From contig NZ_LZHT01000041.1 in the NCBI RefSeq assembly GCF_001667315.1, positions 1 through 64,000 on the forward strand: a stretch of 64,000 nucleotides of DNA, in the 5' to 3' direction. Below, piece after piece: positions 15,945 to 25,239 of the stretch. The translations under genes were made by a program, and so were the position numbers. The notes beneath the pieces were generated by a model that saw nothing but the letters and a program-made list of their open reading frames with translations, ran no database searches and was not told the DNA's origin. Numbering within the stretch: the first letter of the stretch is position 1; every line of letters begins with the position of its first letter. The DNA comes from Mycobacterium sp. 852002-10029_SCH5224772 (lineage in GTDB: Bacteria > Actinomycetota > Actinomycetes > Mycobacteriales > Mycobacteriaceae).

Positions 15945-17068
15945 CCCAGCATCCTCGCCTGAATTTGTTGATGACGCAGCGCGATTCGCGCTCGCCATTC
16001 GTCATCGGAAATCTTGTTGTGCTCGAAATACGGCAGCGTTGCCGGTATGGCGTCGATGTCGACCAGCTCGACGGTGGGGCCGTCGGCGTCGGTGAGTTGG
16101 CGCGACACCCGCTGCCACCGGAACTGCAAGATGCCCTTTCGGTGCCCGAGCGTCTCCACCCAGTTGGTCACGCCGGGGTTCTGGTCGGCGACGACGATGC
16201 GCACCTTGCCGTCCGGATCCGCTTGCGCCTGAGTGTTGTTCAGCGACGTCTGGTGGTTGATGTAGTCCAGCGAGATGTACCACAGGCTGCCCAACTGGAA
16301 CCCGAGGTAGGGAGCGTCGGTGACCGGGATGGTGATCACCAGCGCCTGGTCGGGCCGCAGCTCGTAGTGCCCGACCGACGAGTACTGCGTCGCCAGCCCG
16401 CCGGGCGTCAGGCGGGGTGCGACCATTGTGTTGACCGGAATGTTGAAATAGAACCACTGCGGGAATTGCAACCACGTCTTCACCCGGTTCACCAGTTGCT
16501 TTCCGGCTGTGGCATAACGCTTTTCGATGGTCTCGCGACTCAGCGGCGGCGGCGCGGTGCCCGCGGTGTCCAGACGGGAGATGGCCAGCGTGCCGCGCTG
16601 CGCGGCCCAGTCGCCGTACACCTCGCGGATGACCAGCTGCCCGGGGTTGGTGGGCCGGACCCGCCATTCGAAGCTGCCGTCGGGAGCGATCTGCAGTTCC
16701 CGGTCGTCGAACGCGGCCTGGCTGACCGGCACGTTGTCGTCGGTGTATTCACCGCCGAGCAGCTGGAAACTCAGGTCGGTGGTGGTGCCGCGCCTGCCGG
16801 TGACGACGTAATCGTGGTTGGCGTGCACCCGGGTGCCGAAATACAGGGTGTCGGGGTTGTCCAGGCCCATCTTGGTGAACGGCCCGGTGCCCGACTGCAG
16901 GAAGGGATGGTCGCGGTCGTAGTCGAAGGCCAGGTGCGTGCAGGCCGCGATGCAGCCGGCCAGATATTGGAGTCCTTCGAGCAGGTCGGCTTCGGTCTCG
17001 ATGTGCGGTGCGGCCGCCACGAGCTCTTCGGCCTCAGCGATCGCGGAGGTGAGGGGATCAGAGAACAC
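15941..17068 (-). CDS. Conserved hypothetical protein, Rv3531c type (DUF1214-like)
   Basis: This 375-residue protein of unknown function matches Rv3531c in length and position. C-terminal segments such as LVITIPVTDAPYLGFQLGSLW and VDIDAIPATLPYFEHNKISD resemble the DUF1214/1254 group. No signal peptide or membrane helix is evident. The start is the GTG at 17068, 10 nt from a perfect KstR operator. It is the first gene of the Rv3531c-SDR-sulfotransferase operon, with ATGA and TGATG couplings. Involvement in steroid catabolism is inferred from the operator only. Confidence 0.8.
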   Translation of the reverse strand: MFSDPLTSAIAEAEELVAAAPHIETEADLLEGLQYLAGCIAACTHLAFDYDRDHPFLQSGTGPFTKMGLDNPDTLYFGTRVHANHDYVVTGRRGTTTDLSFQLLGGEYTDDNVPVSQAAFDDRELQIAPDGSFEWRVRPTNPGQLVIREVYGDWAAQRGTLAISRLDTAGTAPPPLSRETIEKRYATAGKQLVNRVKTWLQFPQWFYFNIPVNTMVAPRLTPGGLATQYSSVGHYELRPDQALVITIPVTDAPYLGFQLGSLWYISLDYINHQTSLNNTQAQADPDGKVRIVVADQNPGVTNWVETLGHRKGILQFRWQRVSRQLTDADGPTVELVDIDAIPATLPYFEHNKISDDEWRARIALRHQQIQARMLG

Positions 17069-17078
17069 GCCTAGACGC

Positions 17079-17092
17079 TAGAACGTGTTCTA
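17079..17092. promoter_or_regulatory. KstR operator of the Rv3531c-type operon
   Basis: TAGAACGTGTTCTA is a perfect KstR palindrome 10 nt upstream of the GTG start at 17068. It also lies 65 nt beyond the hemophore-like gene's stop. Confidence 0.92.
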
Positions 17093-17156
17093 CTTTTTCG
17101 TCAATGGCGAACATTCCCCCGCGTCGGCCGCGACGTTCGAGGACGAGGCAGATTCG

Positions 17157-17462
17157 CTAGGGCGGGCACGCGTGGGACAGGTCGATCAGGTGCTGGCGTA
17201 CGTCGGGATGCCGATTCAGGTAGTCGATCACACTGCCGTTACCGCCCTCAGCCTGCGATTTGGACTGCAGCTGCTGGTGGAGGTCGGGATGGCGCTGCAG
17301 GTACGCGTCGATGGAACTACCCACGTCCTGATTGCAATCCGCGGCGGCTGTGCCCGCCAGGGGTACTGCGATCACGGTCGCGGCGGCCGCAGTCAATAGC
17401 CCCCCGGCGAGCAGGCCGAACAGTCCGCGACCACGTGTGCCGGCTGTCTTGGATGTGCTCAT
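17157..17462 (-). CDS. Secreted hemophore-like heme-binding protein
   Basis: This 101-residue exported protein has a signal peptide (LFGLLAGGLLTAAAATVIAV, cleavage near GTAAA-D). The mature domain has the mycobacterial heme-binding pattern of paired short repeats, SIDAYLQRHPDLHQQLQ and VIDYLNRHPDVRQHLIDL. Two cysteines (start ADCNQ and end SHACPP) could form the usual disulfide. The start is the ATG at 17462 (MSTSKTAG). In M. tuberculosis this position between Rv3531c and hsaF holds PPE61/PPE62, so it is a local replacement. No KstR box precedes it. Confidence 0.78.
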   Translation of the reverse strand: MSTSKTAGTRGRGLFGLLAGGLLTAAAATVIAVPLAGTAAADCNQDVGSSIDAYLQRHPDLHQQLQSKSQAEGGNGSVIDYLNRHPDVRQHLIDLSHACPP

Positions 17463-17524
17463 GCCCACCAGCGTACGCGCGGTAGCTTTGCGTAGCCTGT
17501 GCGCGCCGTCGGCAAAGAGGCAGG

Positions 17525-18580
17525 TCAAGCGGTCGCGGCGCCGTCCCGCTCGCGCTTGATCTCCAGTGCGATGTCGATGAGCTGGTCTTCCTGGCCGCCG
17601 ATGAGTTTGCGCTGGCCGGCGCGGTGTAACAGCTCATGCGGCGGGACGCCGTAGCGCTCGCCCTGGCGGATGGCGTGTTTGAGGAAGCTCGAGTAGACCC
17701 CGGAGTAGCCCATGATCAGGGCGTTGCGGTCGAGTAGGCACTCGGCGGGCATGGCGGGGGCGACGACCTCTTCGGCGGCGTCGGCGATGTCGAAGAAGTC
17801 GATGCCGGTCTTGACGCCGATCTTGTCGAACACCCCGATCAGGGCCTCGACGGGCGCGTTGCCCGCCCCGGCGCCGAACCGGCGGCACGAGCCGTCGATC
17901 TGCTTGGCGCCGGCCCGCACGGCCTCGACGCTGTTGGCGACCCCGAGTCCGAGGTTTTCATGCCCGTGGAAGCCCACCTGGGCGTCGTCGCCGAGTTCGG
18001 CGACCAGCGCCGCGACTCGGTCCCGCACGCCTTCGAGTACCAGTGCGCCGGCCGAATCGACGACGTAGACGCACTGGCAGCCGGCGTCGGCCATGATGCG
18101 GGCCTGGGCGGCCAGCTTCTCGGGCGAGATGGTGTGGCTCATCATCAAAAAGCCGACGGTCTCCAGGCCGAGTTCGCGGGCCAGGCCGAAGTGCTGGATC
18201 GACACGTCGGCCTCGGTGCAGTGCGTGGCGATCCGGCAGATCGAGCCGCCGTTGTTCTGCGCCTCTTTGATGTCCTCCTTGGTGCCCACCCCCGGCAGCA
18301 TCAAAAAGGCGATCTTGGCCTCCTTGGCCGTCTCGGCGGCGAGCTTGATCAGCTCCTGCTCGGGGGTCTTGGAGAACCCGTAGTTGAAGCTCGACCCGCC
18401 CAGCCCGTCGCCGTGCGTCACCTCGATGACCGGCACGCCCGCGGCGTCCAGGGCGGCCACGATGGCGCCGACCTCGTCGGTGGTGAACTGGTGGCGTTTG
18501 TGGTGGGACCCGTCGCGCAGCGACGTGTCGGTCATCCGGACGTCCCAGATTGGGTTGAAGAAAATCTCGGTGGTGCTCAT
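17525..18580 (-). CDS. hsaF: 4-hydroxy-2-oxovalerate aldolase HsaF
   Basis: HsaF cleaves the 4-hydroxy-2-oxoacid from steroid ring A/B breakdown into pyruvate and an aldehyde, which it channels to HsaG. The 351-residue TIM barrel starts with the DmpG-type motif [17 protein letters not shown] (metal and general-base residues). It also has [16 protein letters not shown] with metal-binding histidines and a C-terminal HsaG-docking domain. The start at 18580 overlaps the hsaG stop by 4 nt. It is the last gene of the operon hsaE-hsaG-hsaF. Confidence 0.95.
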   Translation of the reverse strand: MSTTEIFFNPIWDVRMTDTSLRDGSHHKRHQFTTDEVGAIVAALDAAGVPVIEVTHGDGLGGSSFNYGFSKTPEQELIKLAAETAKEAKIAFLMLPGVGTKEDIKEAQNNGGSICRIATHCTEADVSIQHFGLARELGLETVGFLMMSHTISPEKLAAQARIMADAGCQCVYVVDSAGALVLEGVRDRVAALVAELGDDAQVGFHGHENLGLGVANSVEAVRAGAKQIDGSCRRFGAGAGNAPVEALIGVFDKIGVKTGIDFFDIADAAEEVVAPAMPAECLLDRNALIMGYSGVYSSFLKHAIRQGERYGVPPHELLHRAGQRKLIGGQEDQLIDIALEIKRERDGAATA

Positions 18581-19500
18581 GCTTGGGCTCCTGCTGCCAG
18601 GCTCTCTTTGGCGATCTCCTCGCCGACCTTGGTCGCCGCGGCGGTCATGATGTCCAGGTTGCCCGCATACGGGGGCAGGTAATCGCCGGCGCCCTCGACT
18701 TCGACGAAGGTGGTGACCAGCGCCTGGCCGCCGGAATTGATCGACGGGTCGTCGAACTGGGGCTCGTTGAGCAGCCGGTAGCCGGGCACGTAGGTCTGCA
18801 CCTCGGCCACCACGTCGTGGATGGATTTGGCGATCGCGTCGCGGTCGGCGTCCTCGGGGATCGCGCAGAAGATGGTGTCGCGCATGATCATCGGCGGGTC
18901 GGCCGGGTTCAAGATGATGATGGCCTTGCCCCGCTTGGCCCCGCCGATGGTCTCCACGCCCCTGCTGGTGGTCTTGGTGAACTCGTCGATGTTGGCTCGG
19001 GTGCCGGGGCCCGCCGACAGCGAGGCGACCGAGGCGACGATCTCCGCGTAGGGCACGCCACCGAGGTCGGCGACGGCACGCGACACCGCGTAGACGATCG
19101 GGATGGTCGCCTGCCCACCGCAGGTGATCATGTTGACGTTCGGCGCGTCCAGGTGCTGGCGCAGGTTGGCCGGCGGGATCACCGCCGGGCCCACCGCGGC
19201 CGGTGTCAGGTCGATGGCCCGGATGCCGGCGGCCTCATACTTGGGTGCGGCGTCGCGGTGCACGTAGGCGCTGGTCGCCTCGAACACCAGATCGGGCTTG
19301 TCCGACTGGGCCAACAGCCAGTCCACGCCCTCGTGGGTGGTCTCCAAACCCAGCTTGCGGGCCCGGGCCAGGCCCTCGCTGTCCGGGTCGATGCCGACCA
19401 TCCAGCGCGGTTCCAGCCAGTCCGATCGCAACAACTTGTAGAGCAGGTCAGTGCTGATGTTCCCCGACCCGACAATGGCCACACTCGCCTTAGTCGGCAT
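18577..19500 (-). CDS. hsaG: Acylating acetaldehyde/propanal dehydrogenase HsaG
   Basis: HsaG oxidises the aldehyde released by HsaF to an acyl-CoA with NAD+ and CoA. The 307-residue protein has the Rossmann motif [18 protein letters not shown] and the catalytic cysteine C127 in [12 protein letters not shown]. The start is the ATG at 19500. It lies 53 nt downstream of hsaE and overlaps hsaF, with which it forms a channeling complex in the DmpFG family. Confidence 0.95.
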   Translation of the reverse strand: MPTKASVAIVGSGNISTDLLYKLLRSDWLEPRWMVGIDPDSEGLARARKLGLETTHEGVDWLLAQSDKPDLVFEATSAYVHRDAAPKYEAAGIRAIDLTPAAVGPAVIPPANLRQHLDAPNVNMITCGGQATIPIVYAVSRAVADLGGVPYAEIVASVASLSAGPGTRANIDEFTKTTSRGVETIGGAKRGKAIIILNPADPPMIMRDTIFCAIPEDADRDAIAKSIHDVVAEVQTYVPGYRLLNEPQFDDPSINSGGQALVTTFVEVEGAGDYLPPYAGNLDIMTAAATKVGEEIAKESLAAGAQA

Positions 19501-19553
19501 GATGCCCCTTTTCGAAGCGTTGAGAGATTTAAGTTAGACGATTTAATTCGAGC

Positions 19554-20339
19554 CTATTCGAACGATAACCGCACCGCACCGAGGCCCGCGAAGTCGGCGA
19601 CGAAGTTGTCGCCGGGGTGTGCGTCGATCGCTTTCGTGCACGATCCGGGCAGCACCACGTCGCCCTTGCGCAGCCGTACGCCGAAGCCGTCCACCTTGCG
19701 GGCCAGCCAGGCCACCGCGGTGACCGGGTTGCCCAGCACCGCGTCGGTACGGCCTTGCGCGACGACCTCACCGTTGCGGCGCAAGACGGCGTCGATCCCC
19801 TTGACGTCGATGTCGCGGGCGGAGACGCGCGCCTCACCGAGCACGAAACCCGCCGACGAGGCGTTGTCGGCGATGGTGTCGCACAGTTCGATCTTCCAGT
19901 CGGTGATCCGGGTATCGATCAGCTCGATGGACGGGACCAGTGCCTCGGTGGCCGCCAACACGTCGTCCTCGGTGCAACCGGCCCCCGGAAGGTCCGCGTT
20001 CAACACGAAACCGACCTCGACCTCGACCCGGGGGTACAGGTAGCGGTTGGCCTTGACCGGGGTGTCTTCGAACAACTGCATCTCGTCGAGCAAATGACCG
20101 TAGTCCGGCTCGTCGACACCCATCATCTGTTGGATCGCCAACGACGACAGCCCCACCTTGTGACCCAGCACCCGGGCCCCCTCGGCGACCCGCTGCCGGA
20201 TATTGATCAGCTGAATCTCGTAGGCGTCGACAACATCGATGTCCGGATATGCGGCAGTCAACGGGGCGATCGGCTCACCGCTCCGCTCGGCCTGCGCCAA
20301 GTCGGCGGCGAGCTCGTCGCGGGTGGCAACACTGAGCAT
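19554..20339 (-). CDS. hsaE: 2-hydroxypenta-2,4-dienoate hydratase HsaE
   Basis: HsaE hydrates 2-hydroxyhexa-2,4-dienoate from HsaD to 4-hydroxy-2-oxohexanoate, the HsaF substrate. The 261-residue protein of the MhpD/4-oxalocrotonate decarboxylase family shows LGHKVGLSS, YPRVEVEVGFVL (acidic metal ligands) and LGNPVTAVAWLARK. ATG at 20339 has an AGGAG site 9 nt upstream; a TTG at 20345 is possible. A KstR operator lies 56 nt upstream, shared with divergent kstD. Confidence 0.94.
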   Translation of the reverse strand: MLSVATRDELAADLAQAERSGEPIAPLTAAYPDIDVVDAYEIQLINIRQRVAEGARVLGHKVGLSSLAIQQMMGVDEPDYGHLLDEMQLFEDTPVKANRYLYPRVEVEVGFVLNADLPGAGCTEDDVLAATEALVPSIELIDTRITDWKIELCDTIADNASSAGFVLGEARVSARDIDVKGIDAVLRRNGEVVAQGRTDAVLGNPVTAVAWLARKVDGFGVRLRKGDVVLPGSCTKAIDAHPGDNFVADFAGLGAVRLSFE

Positions 20340-20395
20340 TTTCAAAGTCTCCTCGTACGGTCGACCGGGCCAGTAGCGGCCGCCCCGGGCAATTC

Positions 20396-20409
20396 TATAA
20401 CGTGTTCTA
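20396..20409. promoter_or_regulatory. KstR operator between hsaE and kstD
   Basis: TATAACGTGTTCTA matches KstR. It ends 1 nt before the kstD ATG, so kstD is likely transcribed as a leaderless mRNA. Confidence 0.92.
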
Positions 20410-20410
20410 C

Positions 20411-22102
20411 ATGTCAGCGCAGGAGTACGACGTCGTCGTGGTCGGGAGCGGCGGGGCCGGCATGGTGGCCGCCCTTACCGCCGCTCACCGGGGTCTTTCC
20501 ACAATAGTCATCGAAAAGGCCCCGCACTTCGGCGGCTCGACCGCACGGTCGGGCGGCGGCGTTTGGATCCCAAATAACGAAGTGCTCAAGCGTGACGGGG
20601 TCAAGGACACCGCGGAAGCGGCCCGCACCTATCTGCACGGGATCATCGGCAGCGTCGTCGAGCCGGAACGCATCGACACCTACCTCGAGCGCGGGCCCGA
20701 GATGTTGTCGTTCGTGCTGAAGAACACGCCGCTGAAGATGTGCTGGGTGCCGCGTTACTCCGACTACTACCCGGAGTCGCCGGGCGGGCGCGCGGAGGGC
20801 CGGTCGATCGAGCCGAAGCCGTTCAACGCCCGCAAACTCGGCGCCGACGAGTCCGGCCTGGAGCCGGCGTACGGCAAGGTCCCGCTCAACGTCGTCGTGA
20901 TGCAACAGGATTACGTGCGGTTGAACCAGCTAAAGCGCCACCCGCGCGGTGTGCTGCGCAGCCTGAAGGTCGGCGCCCGCACGATGTGGGCCAAAGCGAC
21001 CGGCAAGAACCTCGTCGGCATGGGCCGGGCGCTGATCGGACCGCTGCGGATCGGGTTGCAACAGGCCGGGGTGCCGGTGGTGCTCAACACCGCCCTCACC
21101 GACCTGTACGTCGAAGACGGCGTGGTGCGCGGGGTCTACGTGCGCGGCGCCGGTGATGCCGAGTCGGGTGAGCCCCAGCTGATCCGGGCCCGCCGCGGGG
21201 TGATCCTGGCGTCGGGCGGGTTCGAGCACAACGAACAGATGCGGGTGAAGTACCAGCGCGCGCCGATCACCACCGAGTGGACCGTCGGCGCGGTGGCCAA
21301 CACCGGCGACGGAATTCTGGCGGGCGAAAAGCTCGGCGCCGCATTGGACATCATGGAAGACGCCTGGTGGGGGCCGACCGTCCCACTGGTGGGTGCGCCG
21401 TGGTTCGCGCTGTCCGAGCGCAACTCGCCGGGATCGATCATCGTCAACATGTCCGGCAAGCGGTTCATGAACGAATCGATGCCCTACGTCGAGGCCTGCC
21501 ATCACATGTATGGCGGCGAATACGGCCAGGGGCCGGGGCCGGGTGAGAACATTCCCGCATGGCTGGTGTTCGACCAGCAGTACCGCGACCGCTACATCTT
21601 CGCGGGATTGCAGCCCGGACAACGTATTCCGCGCAAGTGGCTGGAGTCCGGCGTCATCATCACGGCCGACACGCTGGCGGAGCTGGCGCAGAAGGCCGGT
21701 CTTCCGGTGAACGAATTCACCGCGACCGTGGAGCGTTTCAACGGCTTCGCGCGCTCCGGCGTCGACGCCGACTACCAGCGCGGCGAGAGCGCCTACGACA
21801 GGTACTACGGCGACCCGACCAACAAGCCGAACCCCAATCTCGGCGAGATCAGCCACGCGCCGTACTACGCCGCCAAGATGGTGCCCGGCGACCTGGGCAC
21901 CAAGGGCGGCATCCGCACGGATGTCCACGGCCGGGCGCTGCGCGACGACGGCAGTATCATCGAAGGCCTTTACGCCGCCGGCAATGTCAGTGCGCCAGTG
22001 ATGGGCCACACGTATCCCGGTCCGGGTGGCACCATCGGCCCGGCCATGACGTTCGGTTACCTGGCGGCATTGCACATTGCCGGCGGAGCCGGGGAAAGGT
22101 AA
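20411..22102 (+). CDS. kstD: 3-ketosteroid delta1-dehydrogenase KstD
   Basis: KstD is an FAD enzyme that introduces the C1-C2 double bond in ring A and, with KshAB, triggers ring opening. The 563-residue protein has the FAD dinucleotide motif VVVGSGGAGMVAALTAA near residue 10. The C-terminal catalytic segment GHTYPGPGGTIGPAMTFGY holds the conserved tyrosine and glycine. The start is the ATG at 20411, directly after the KstR box; the in-frame TTC-TAC upstream belongs to the operator. It is followed 5 nt later by chsH3. Confidence 0.96.
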   Translation: MSAQEYDVVVVGSGGAGMVAALTAAHRGLSTIVIEKAPHFGGSTARSGGGVWIPNNEVLKRDGVKDTAEAARTYLHGIIGSVVEPERIDTYLERGPEMLSFVLKNTPLKMCWVPRYSDYYPESPGGRAEGRSIEPKPFNARKLGADESGLEPAYGKVPLNVVVMQQDYVRLNQLKRHPRGVLRSLKVGARTMWAKATGKNLVGMGRALIGPLRIGLQQAGVPVVLNTALTDLYVEDGVVRGVYVRGAGDAESGEPQLIRARRGVILASGGFEHNEQMRVKYQRAPITTEWTVGAVANTGDGILAGEKLGAALDIMEDAWWGPTVPLVGAPWFALSERNSPGSIIVNMSGKRFMNESMPYVEACHHMYGGEYGQGPGPGENIPAWLVFDQQYRDRYIFAGLQPGQRIPRKWLESGVIITADTLAELAQKAGLPVNEFTATVERFNGFARSGVDADYQRGESAYDRYYGDPTNKPNPNLGEISHAPYYAAKMVPGDLGTKGGIRTDVHGRALRDDGSIIEGLYAAGNVSAPVMGHTYPGPGGTIGPAMTFGYLAALHIAGGAGER

Positions 22103-22107
22103 CCGCA

Positions 22108-22968
22108 ATGCCCATCGACGTAGACGTCGCGCTGAATGCCGAGCTGGATCCGATCGAATTCTCTTGGGTCAGTAGTGATATCCAGCTCTACCACCTTGGC
22201 CTGGGCGCCGGAGCGGACCCGATGGACCCCCGCGAGTTGCGTTACCTGGTGGACGACACCCCGCAGGTGCTGCCGACGTTCGGCAACGTCGCCGCCAGCT
22301 TCCACATGACAAAACCGCCGACCGTTCAGTTTCCCGGCATCGACATCGAGTTGGGCAAGGTGTTGCACGCATCCGAGCGCGTGGAAGTGCCCGGGCCGCT
22401 TCCGCCTTCGGGCAAGGCCAAGGCCGTCACCCGGTTCACGGACATCTGGGACAAGGGCAAGGCCGCGGTGATCTGGAGTGAGACGACGGTGACCGCGCCG
22501 GACGGCACGTTGTTGTGGACTCAGCGACGGTCGATCTTCGCGCGCGGCGAAGGTGGCTTCGGTGGTGAACGCGGTCCGTCAACCTCGGACGGCGCACCGG
22601 GCCGAGCTCCCGATCTCGAAGTCGACGTGCCGATCTTGCCCCAGCAGGCATTGTTGTACCGGCTGTGTGGCGACCGCAACCCGCTGCACTCCGATCCCGA
22701 ATTCGCCGCCGCCGCAGGCTTTCCCAGGCCCATCCTGCACGGGCTGTGCACGTACGGCATGACCTGCAAGGCGATCGTCGATGCGCTGCTCGACGGTGAC
22801 ACCGGCGCGGTGGCGGCCTACGGCGCGCGTTTCGCCGGGGTGGCTTTCCCCGGCGAAACGCTCAAAGTCGGGATCTGGAAGGAGAACGGCCGGTTTGTGG
22901 CCAGCGTTGTCGCGCCCTCGCGCGACAACGCCGTCGTGCTCTCCGGCGTCGAGCTGGTCCCGGCCTAG
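22108..22968 (+). CDS. chsH3: MaoC-like enoyl-CoA hydratase ChsH3 (Rv3538 type)
   Basis: This 286-residue double-hotdog protein of the MaoC/hydratase-2 family resembles Rv3538. The C-terminal half carries the catalytic pattern CGDRNPLHSDPEFA with D189 and H194, followed by LHGLCTYG. The family hydrates enoyl-CoA esters with R stereochemistry. Rv3538 has been linked to cholesterol side-chain beta-oxidation as ChsH3. ATG at 22108 follows GGGGAAAGG. It is co-transcribed with kstD. Confidence 0.88.
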   Translation: MPIDVDVALNAELDPIEFSWVSSDIQLYHLGLGAGADPMDPRELRYLVDDTPQVLPTFGNVAASFHMTKPPTVQFPGIDIELGKVLHASERVEVPGPLPPSGKAKAVTRFTDIWDKGKAAVIWSETTVTAPDGTLLWTQRRSIFARGEGGFGGERGPSTSDGAPGRAPDLEVDVPILPQQALLYRLCGDRNPLHSDPEFAAAAGFPRPILHGLCTYGMTCKAIVDALLDGDTGAVAAYGARFAGVAFPGETLKVGIWKENGRFVASVVAPSRDNAVVLSGVELVPA

Positions 22969-22991
22969 GCCTAGGGGCTCCTCGCTCTCTG

Positions 22992-23072
22992 CGTCGAAGC
23001 GTTCTTGCTTGTCGCGGCGTTCCTGCGTCGAGGCGTTCTTGCGGCGAGTGTGACGCCAGCCGCACACTCGGT
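22992..23072. repeat. Imperfect tandem repeat and short palindrome
   Basis: Bases 22992-23043 hold about three imperfect copies of a GTCGAAGCGTTCTTGC-like 16-18-mer. They are followed by a small palindrome with GAGTGTG (23046-23052) and CACACTC (23063-23069). This fills the gap between convergent chsH3 and the second DUF559 gene. Confidence 0.7.
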
Positions 23073-23097
23073 CCCGACTGCGCGACTAGCCGCGCAC

Positions 23098-23931
23098 TCA
23101 CCGGGCCAACGCATCACGAACACGCCTGACGACCTCGGCTGGGCGGTCGCCGGCGACCACGCGGACCACGATCCAGCCGTGCCGTTGCAGCATCTCTGAT
23201 CTACGTAGATCCCACGTGTACTGGTATCGATCGCTGCGGTGTTGCTCCCCGTCGTACTCGACCGCTACTTTGACGTCCTCCCATCCCATATCTAAATATG
23301 CGATGGCACTGCCGAATTCGTTGACCACCGGAATCTGCGTCTGTGGCCTGGGTAAGCCCGCTTGGATCAGCACGATACGTAGCCAAGACTCTTTCGGTGA
23401 CTGCGCGCCGGCATCGAATAGATCCACCGCTTGACGCGCTCGCGCGATCCCGCGCCGTCCGGCATACCTGCGAGCCAGCAGTTCAAGGTCGGCCGCTTTG
23501 ACATTGGTGGCGCGAGCAAGCGCGTCGATAGCTGCCACGGCGGTCGTCGTCGGGTACCAACAGCCCAAGTCCAGAGCTGTTCTGACCGGCGACGTGACTG
23601 GCATGGCTGCGACTATCTCGATCTCGTCCTCCTCAACACGATCGCGGTGGGTCAGGATTCCCGGTGGACGGCGTCGATTGTCGTGCAACAACTCCACCGC
23701 CTGAGCATCATCGACCCATCCGCTGCCGTGCAGGACCGCCGCCGAGAACCCCGCGAGCACACCTCGGCGCCCGGACCACAGCCACCCCGCCTTCGCACGT
23801 GAAGCGGCACCGATGCCGACGTCGCGCTCGACATAGACGTCTGGAAACAGTCGACGGTACCGCGTCGCCAGTTGAGTCTTGGTCAATGCTCCAGCGGCGA
23901 CGGCCTCGCTCCCGATGAACGGCTCAGCCAC
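23098..23931 (-). CDS. DUF559 / AbiEi-like endonuclease-fold protein, second copy
   Basis: This 277-residue paralog of the protein at 3,781 shares the start EPFIGSEAVA, RARTALD-like RTALDLGCWYP, GRRGIARAR and the nuclease-like core YLDMGWEDVKVAVEYDGEQH with the D, E and D of a PD-(D/E)xK pattern. The two proteins have diverged substantially, so this is not a recent duplication. It occupies the place where M. tuberculosis has PPE63. Short GTGTG/CACAC palindromes lie on both sides (23,046-23,069 and near 23,978-24,043). The function is unknown. Confidence 0.75.
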   Translation of the reverse strand: MAEPFIGSEAVAAGALTKTQLATRYRRLFPDVYVERDVGIGAASRAKAGWLWSGRRGVLAGFSAAVLHGSGWVDDAQAVELLHDNRRRPPGILTHRDRVEEDEIEIVAAMPVTSPVRTALDLGCWYPTTTAVAAIDALARATNVKAADLELLARRYAGRRGIARARQAVDLFDAGAQSPKESWLRIVLIQAGLPRPQTQIPVVNEFGSAIAYLDMGWEDVKVAVEYDGEQHRSDRYQYTWDLRRSEMLQRHGWIVVRVVAGDRPAEVVRRVRDALAR

Positions 23932-23944
23932 GACGGCAGCGTCG

Positions 23945-24060
23945 CACGCCGTACCACCGCGGTCACTTCAGCCGTCCACACGTCGCCGCATGTGAAGCTG
24001 GGCGCACAGTCGCGCAGCCGTGTGCTGCTGCACGCACACTCGGCGGCGAACGGCCGGCGC
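23945..24060. repeat. Degenerate GTGTG/CACAC palindromic sequence
   Basis: The 138-bp gap between the DUF559 start and the ltp2 stop contains GTGTGCTGCTGCACGCACAC (24020-24039) and an upstream GCATGTGAAGCTGGGCGCAC stretch. Both resemble the GAGTGTG/CACACTC palindrome at 23,046. No gene or KstR site was seen here. Confidence 0.5.
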
Positions 24061-24069
24061 GGAGAAGAC

Positions 24070-25239
24070 TCAGCCGAGGATGAGGCCGGAAGTGGGCACG
24101 CCCGTACCCGCGGTGACCAGGACGTGCTCGACGTCGGGCACCGGGTTCACCGATGTGCCGCGCAGTTGCCGCACTCCCTCGGCGATGCCGTTCATGCCGT
24201 GGATGTAGGCCTCACCGAGTTGGCCACCATGGGTGTTGATGGGGAGCCGCCCGCCGATCTCGATCGCCCCGTCAGCGATGAAGTCCTTGGCCTCACCGCG
24301 GCCGCAGAACCCCAACTCCTCCAACTGAATCAGGGTGAACGGCGTGAAATGGTCGTACAGCACCGCGGTCTGGATCTCGGATGGCCTCAAGCCCGACTGC
24401 GCCCAGAGCTGTTGTCCGACAAGCCCCATCTCCGGCAGGCCGAGCTCGGGCCGGTAGTAACTGACCATCGTGTACTGGTCGGGGCTGGAGCCCTGCGACG
24501 CCGCCTCGATGATCGCCGGCCGCTGCTTGAGGTCCCGCGCACGCTCGGGCGACGTCACCACGATCGCCACCGCCCCGTCGGTCTCCTGGCAGCAGTCCAG
24601 CAGCCGCAGCGGCTCGGCGATCCACCGCGAATTCTGGTGGTCCTCAATGGTTATCGGCTTCTCGTAGAAGTACGCTTTCGGGTTCTTCGCCGCGTGTTTG
24701 CGGTCGGCGACCGAAATCGCGCCGAAGTCCCGGCTGGTCGCACCCGAGAGGTGCATGTAGCGCTGGGCGATCATCGCGACCTGGGCGGCCGGCGTCGAAA
24801 GCCCGTGCGGGTAGGAGAACGAATTGTCGGCCGTGGTCGAATCAGCTTGTGCGCGGGCATCTCCCGCCAGCCGGGTCTGGACCTGACCGAACCGCATGCC
24901 GGACCGCTCGTTGAACGCCCGGTACGCCACGACGACATCCGCCACGCCGGTGGCGACGGCGATCGCGGCCTGCTGAATGGTCGCGCAGGCGGCGCCGCCG
25001 CCGTAACCGATCTGCGAGAAGAACTTCAGGTCACCGATGCCGACCGCCCGCGCGACCGCGGTTTCGTTGTTGGTGTCCATCGTGAAGGTGGTCAGCCCGT
25101 CGACGTCGGCTGGGCTCAGCCCGGCGTCGTCCAGCGCATCCAACACCGCCTCGGCGGCCAACCGCAGCTCGCTGCGACCGGAGTCCTTCGAAAAGTCGGT
25201 CGCGCCGATGCCGACAATCGCGGCCTTACCGGACAGCAT
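24070..25239 (-). CDS. ltp2: Aldol-lyase Ltp2 (thiolase-like)
   Basis: With the DUF35 domain of ChsH2, Ltp2 cleaves 17-hydroxy-3-oxo-4-pregnene-20-carboxyl-CoA to androstenedione and propionyl-CoA, removing the last side-chain carbons. The 389-residue thiolase-fold protein has KAAIVGIGATDFSKDSGR at the start, QIGYGGGAACATIQQAAIAV, and LPINTHGGQLGEAYIHGMNG near the C-terminus. The start at 25239 follows the chsH1 stop with no gap. It is the last gene of the cyp125 operon. Confidence 0.94.
   Translation of the reverse strand: MLSGKAAIVGIGATDFSKDSGRSELRLAAEAVLDALDDAGLSPADVDGLTTFTMDTNNETAVARAVGIGDLKFFSQIGYGGGAACATIQQAAIAVATGVADVVVAYRAFNERSGMRFGQVQTRLAGDARAQADSTTADNSFSYPHGLSTPAAQVAMIAQRYMHLSGATSRDFGAISVADRKHAAKNPKAYFYEKPITIEDHQNSRWIAEPLRLLDCCQETDGAVAIVVTSPERARDLKQRPAIIEAASQGSSPDQYTMVSYYRPELGLPEMGLVGQQLWAQSGLRPSEIQTAVLYDHFTPFTLIQLEELGFCGRGEAKDFIADGAIEIGGRLPINTHGGQLGEAYIHGMNGIAEGVRQLRGTSVNPVPDVEHVLVTAGTGVPTSGLILG

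Noticed and set aside
18583..20043. 486-codon + strand frame opposite hsaG and hsaE
   Set aside because: hsaG and hsaE have catalytic motifs, and the opposing frame has none.
22992..23072. CRISPR-like array
   Set aside because: The repeats are imperfect 16-18-mers with no spacers, and no cas genes are present.
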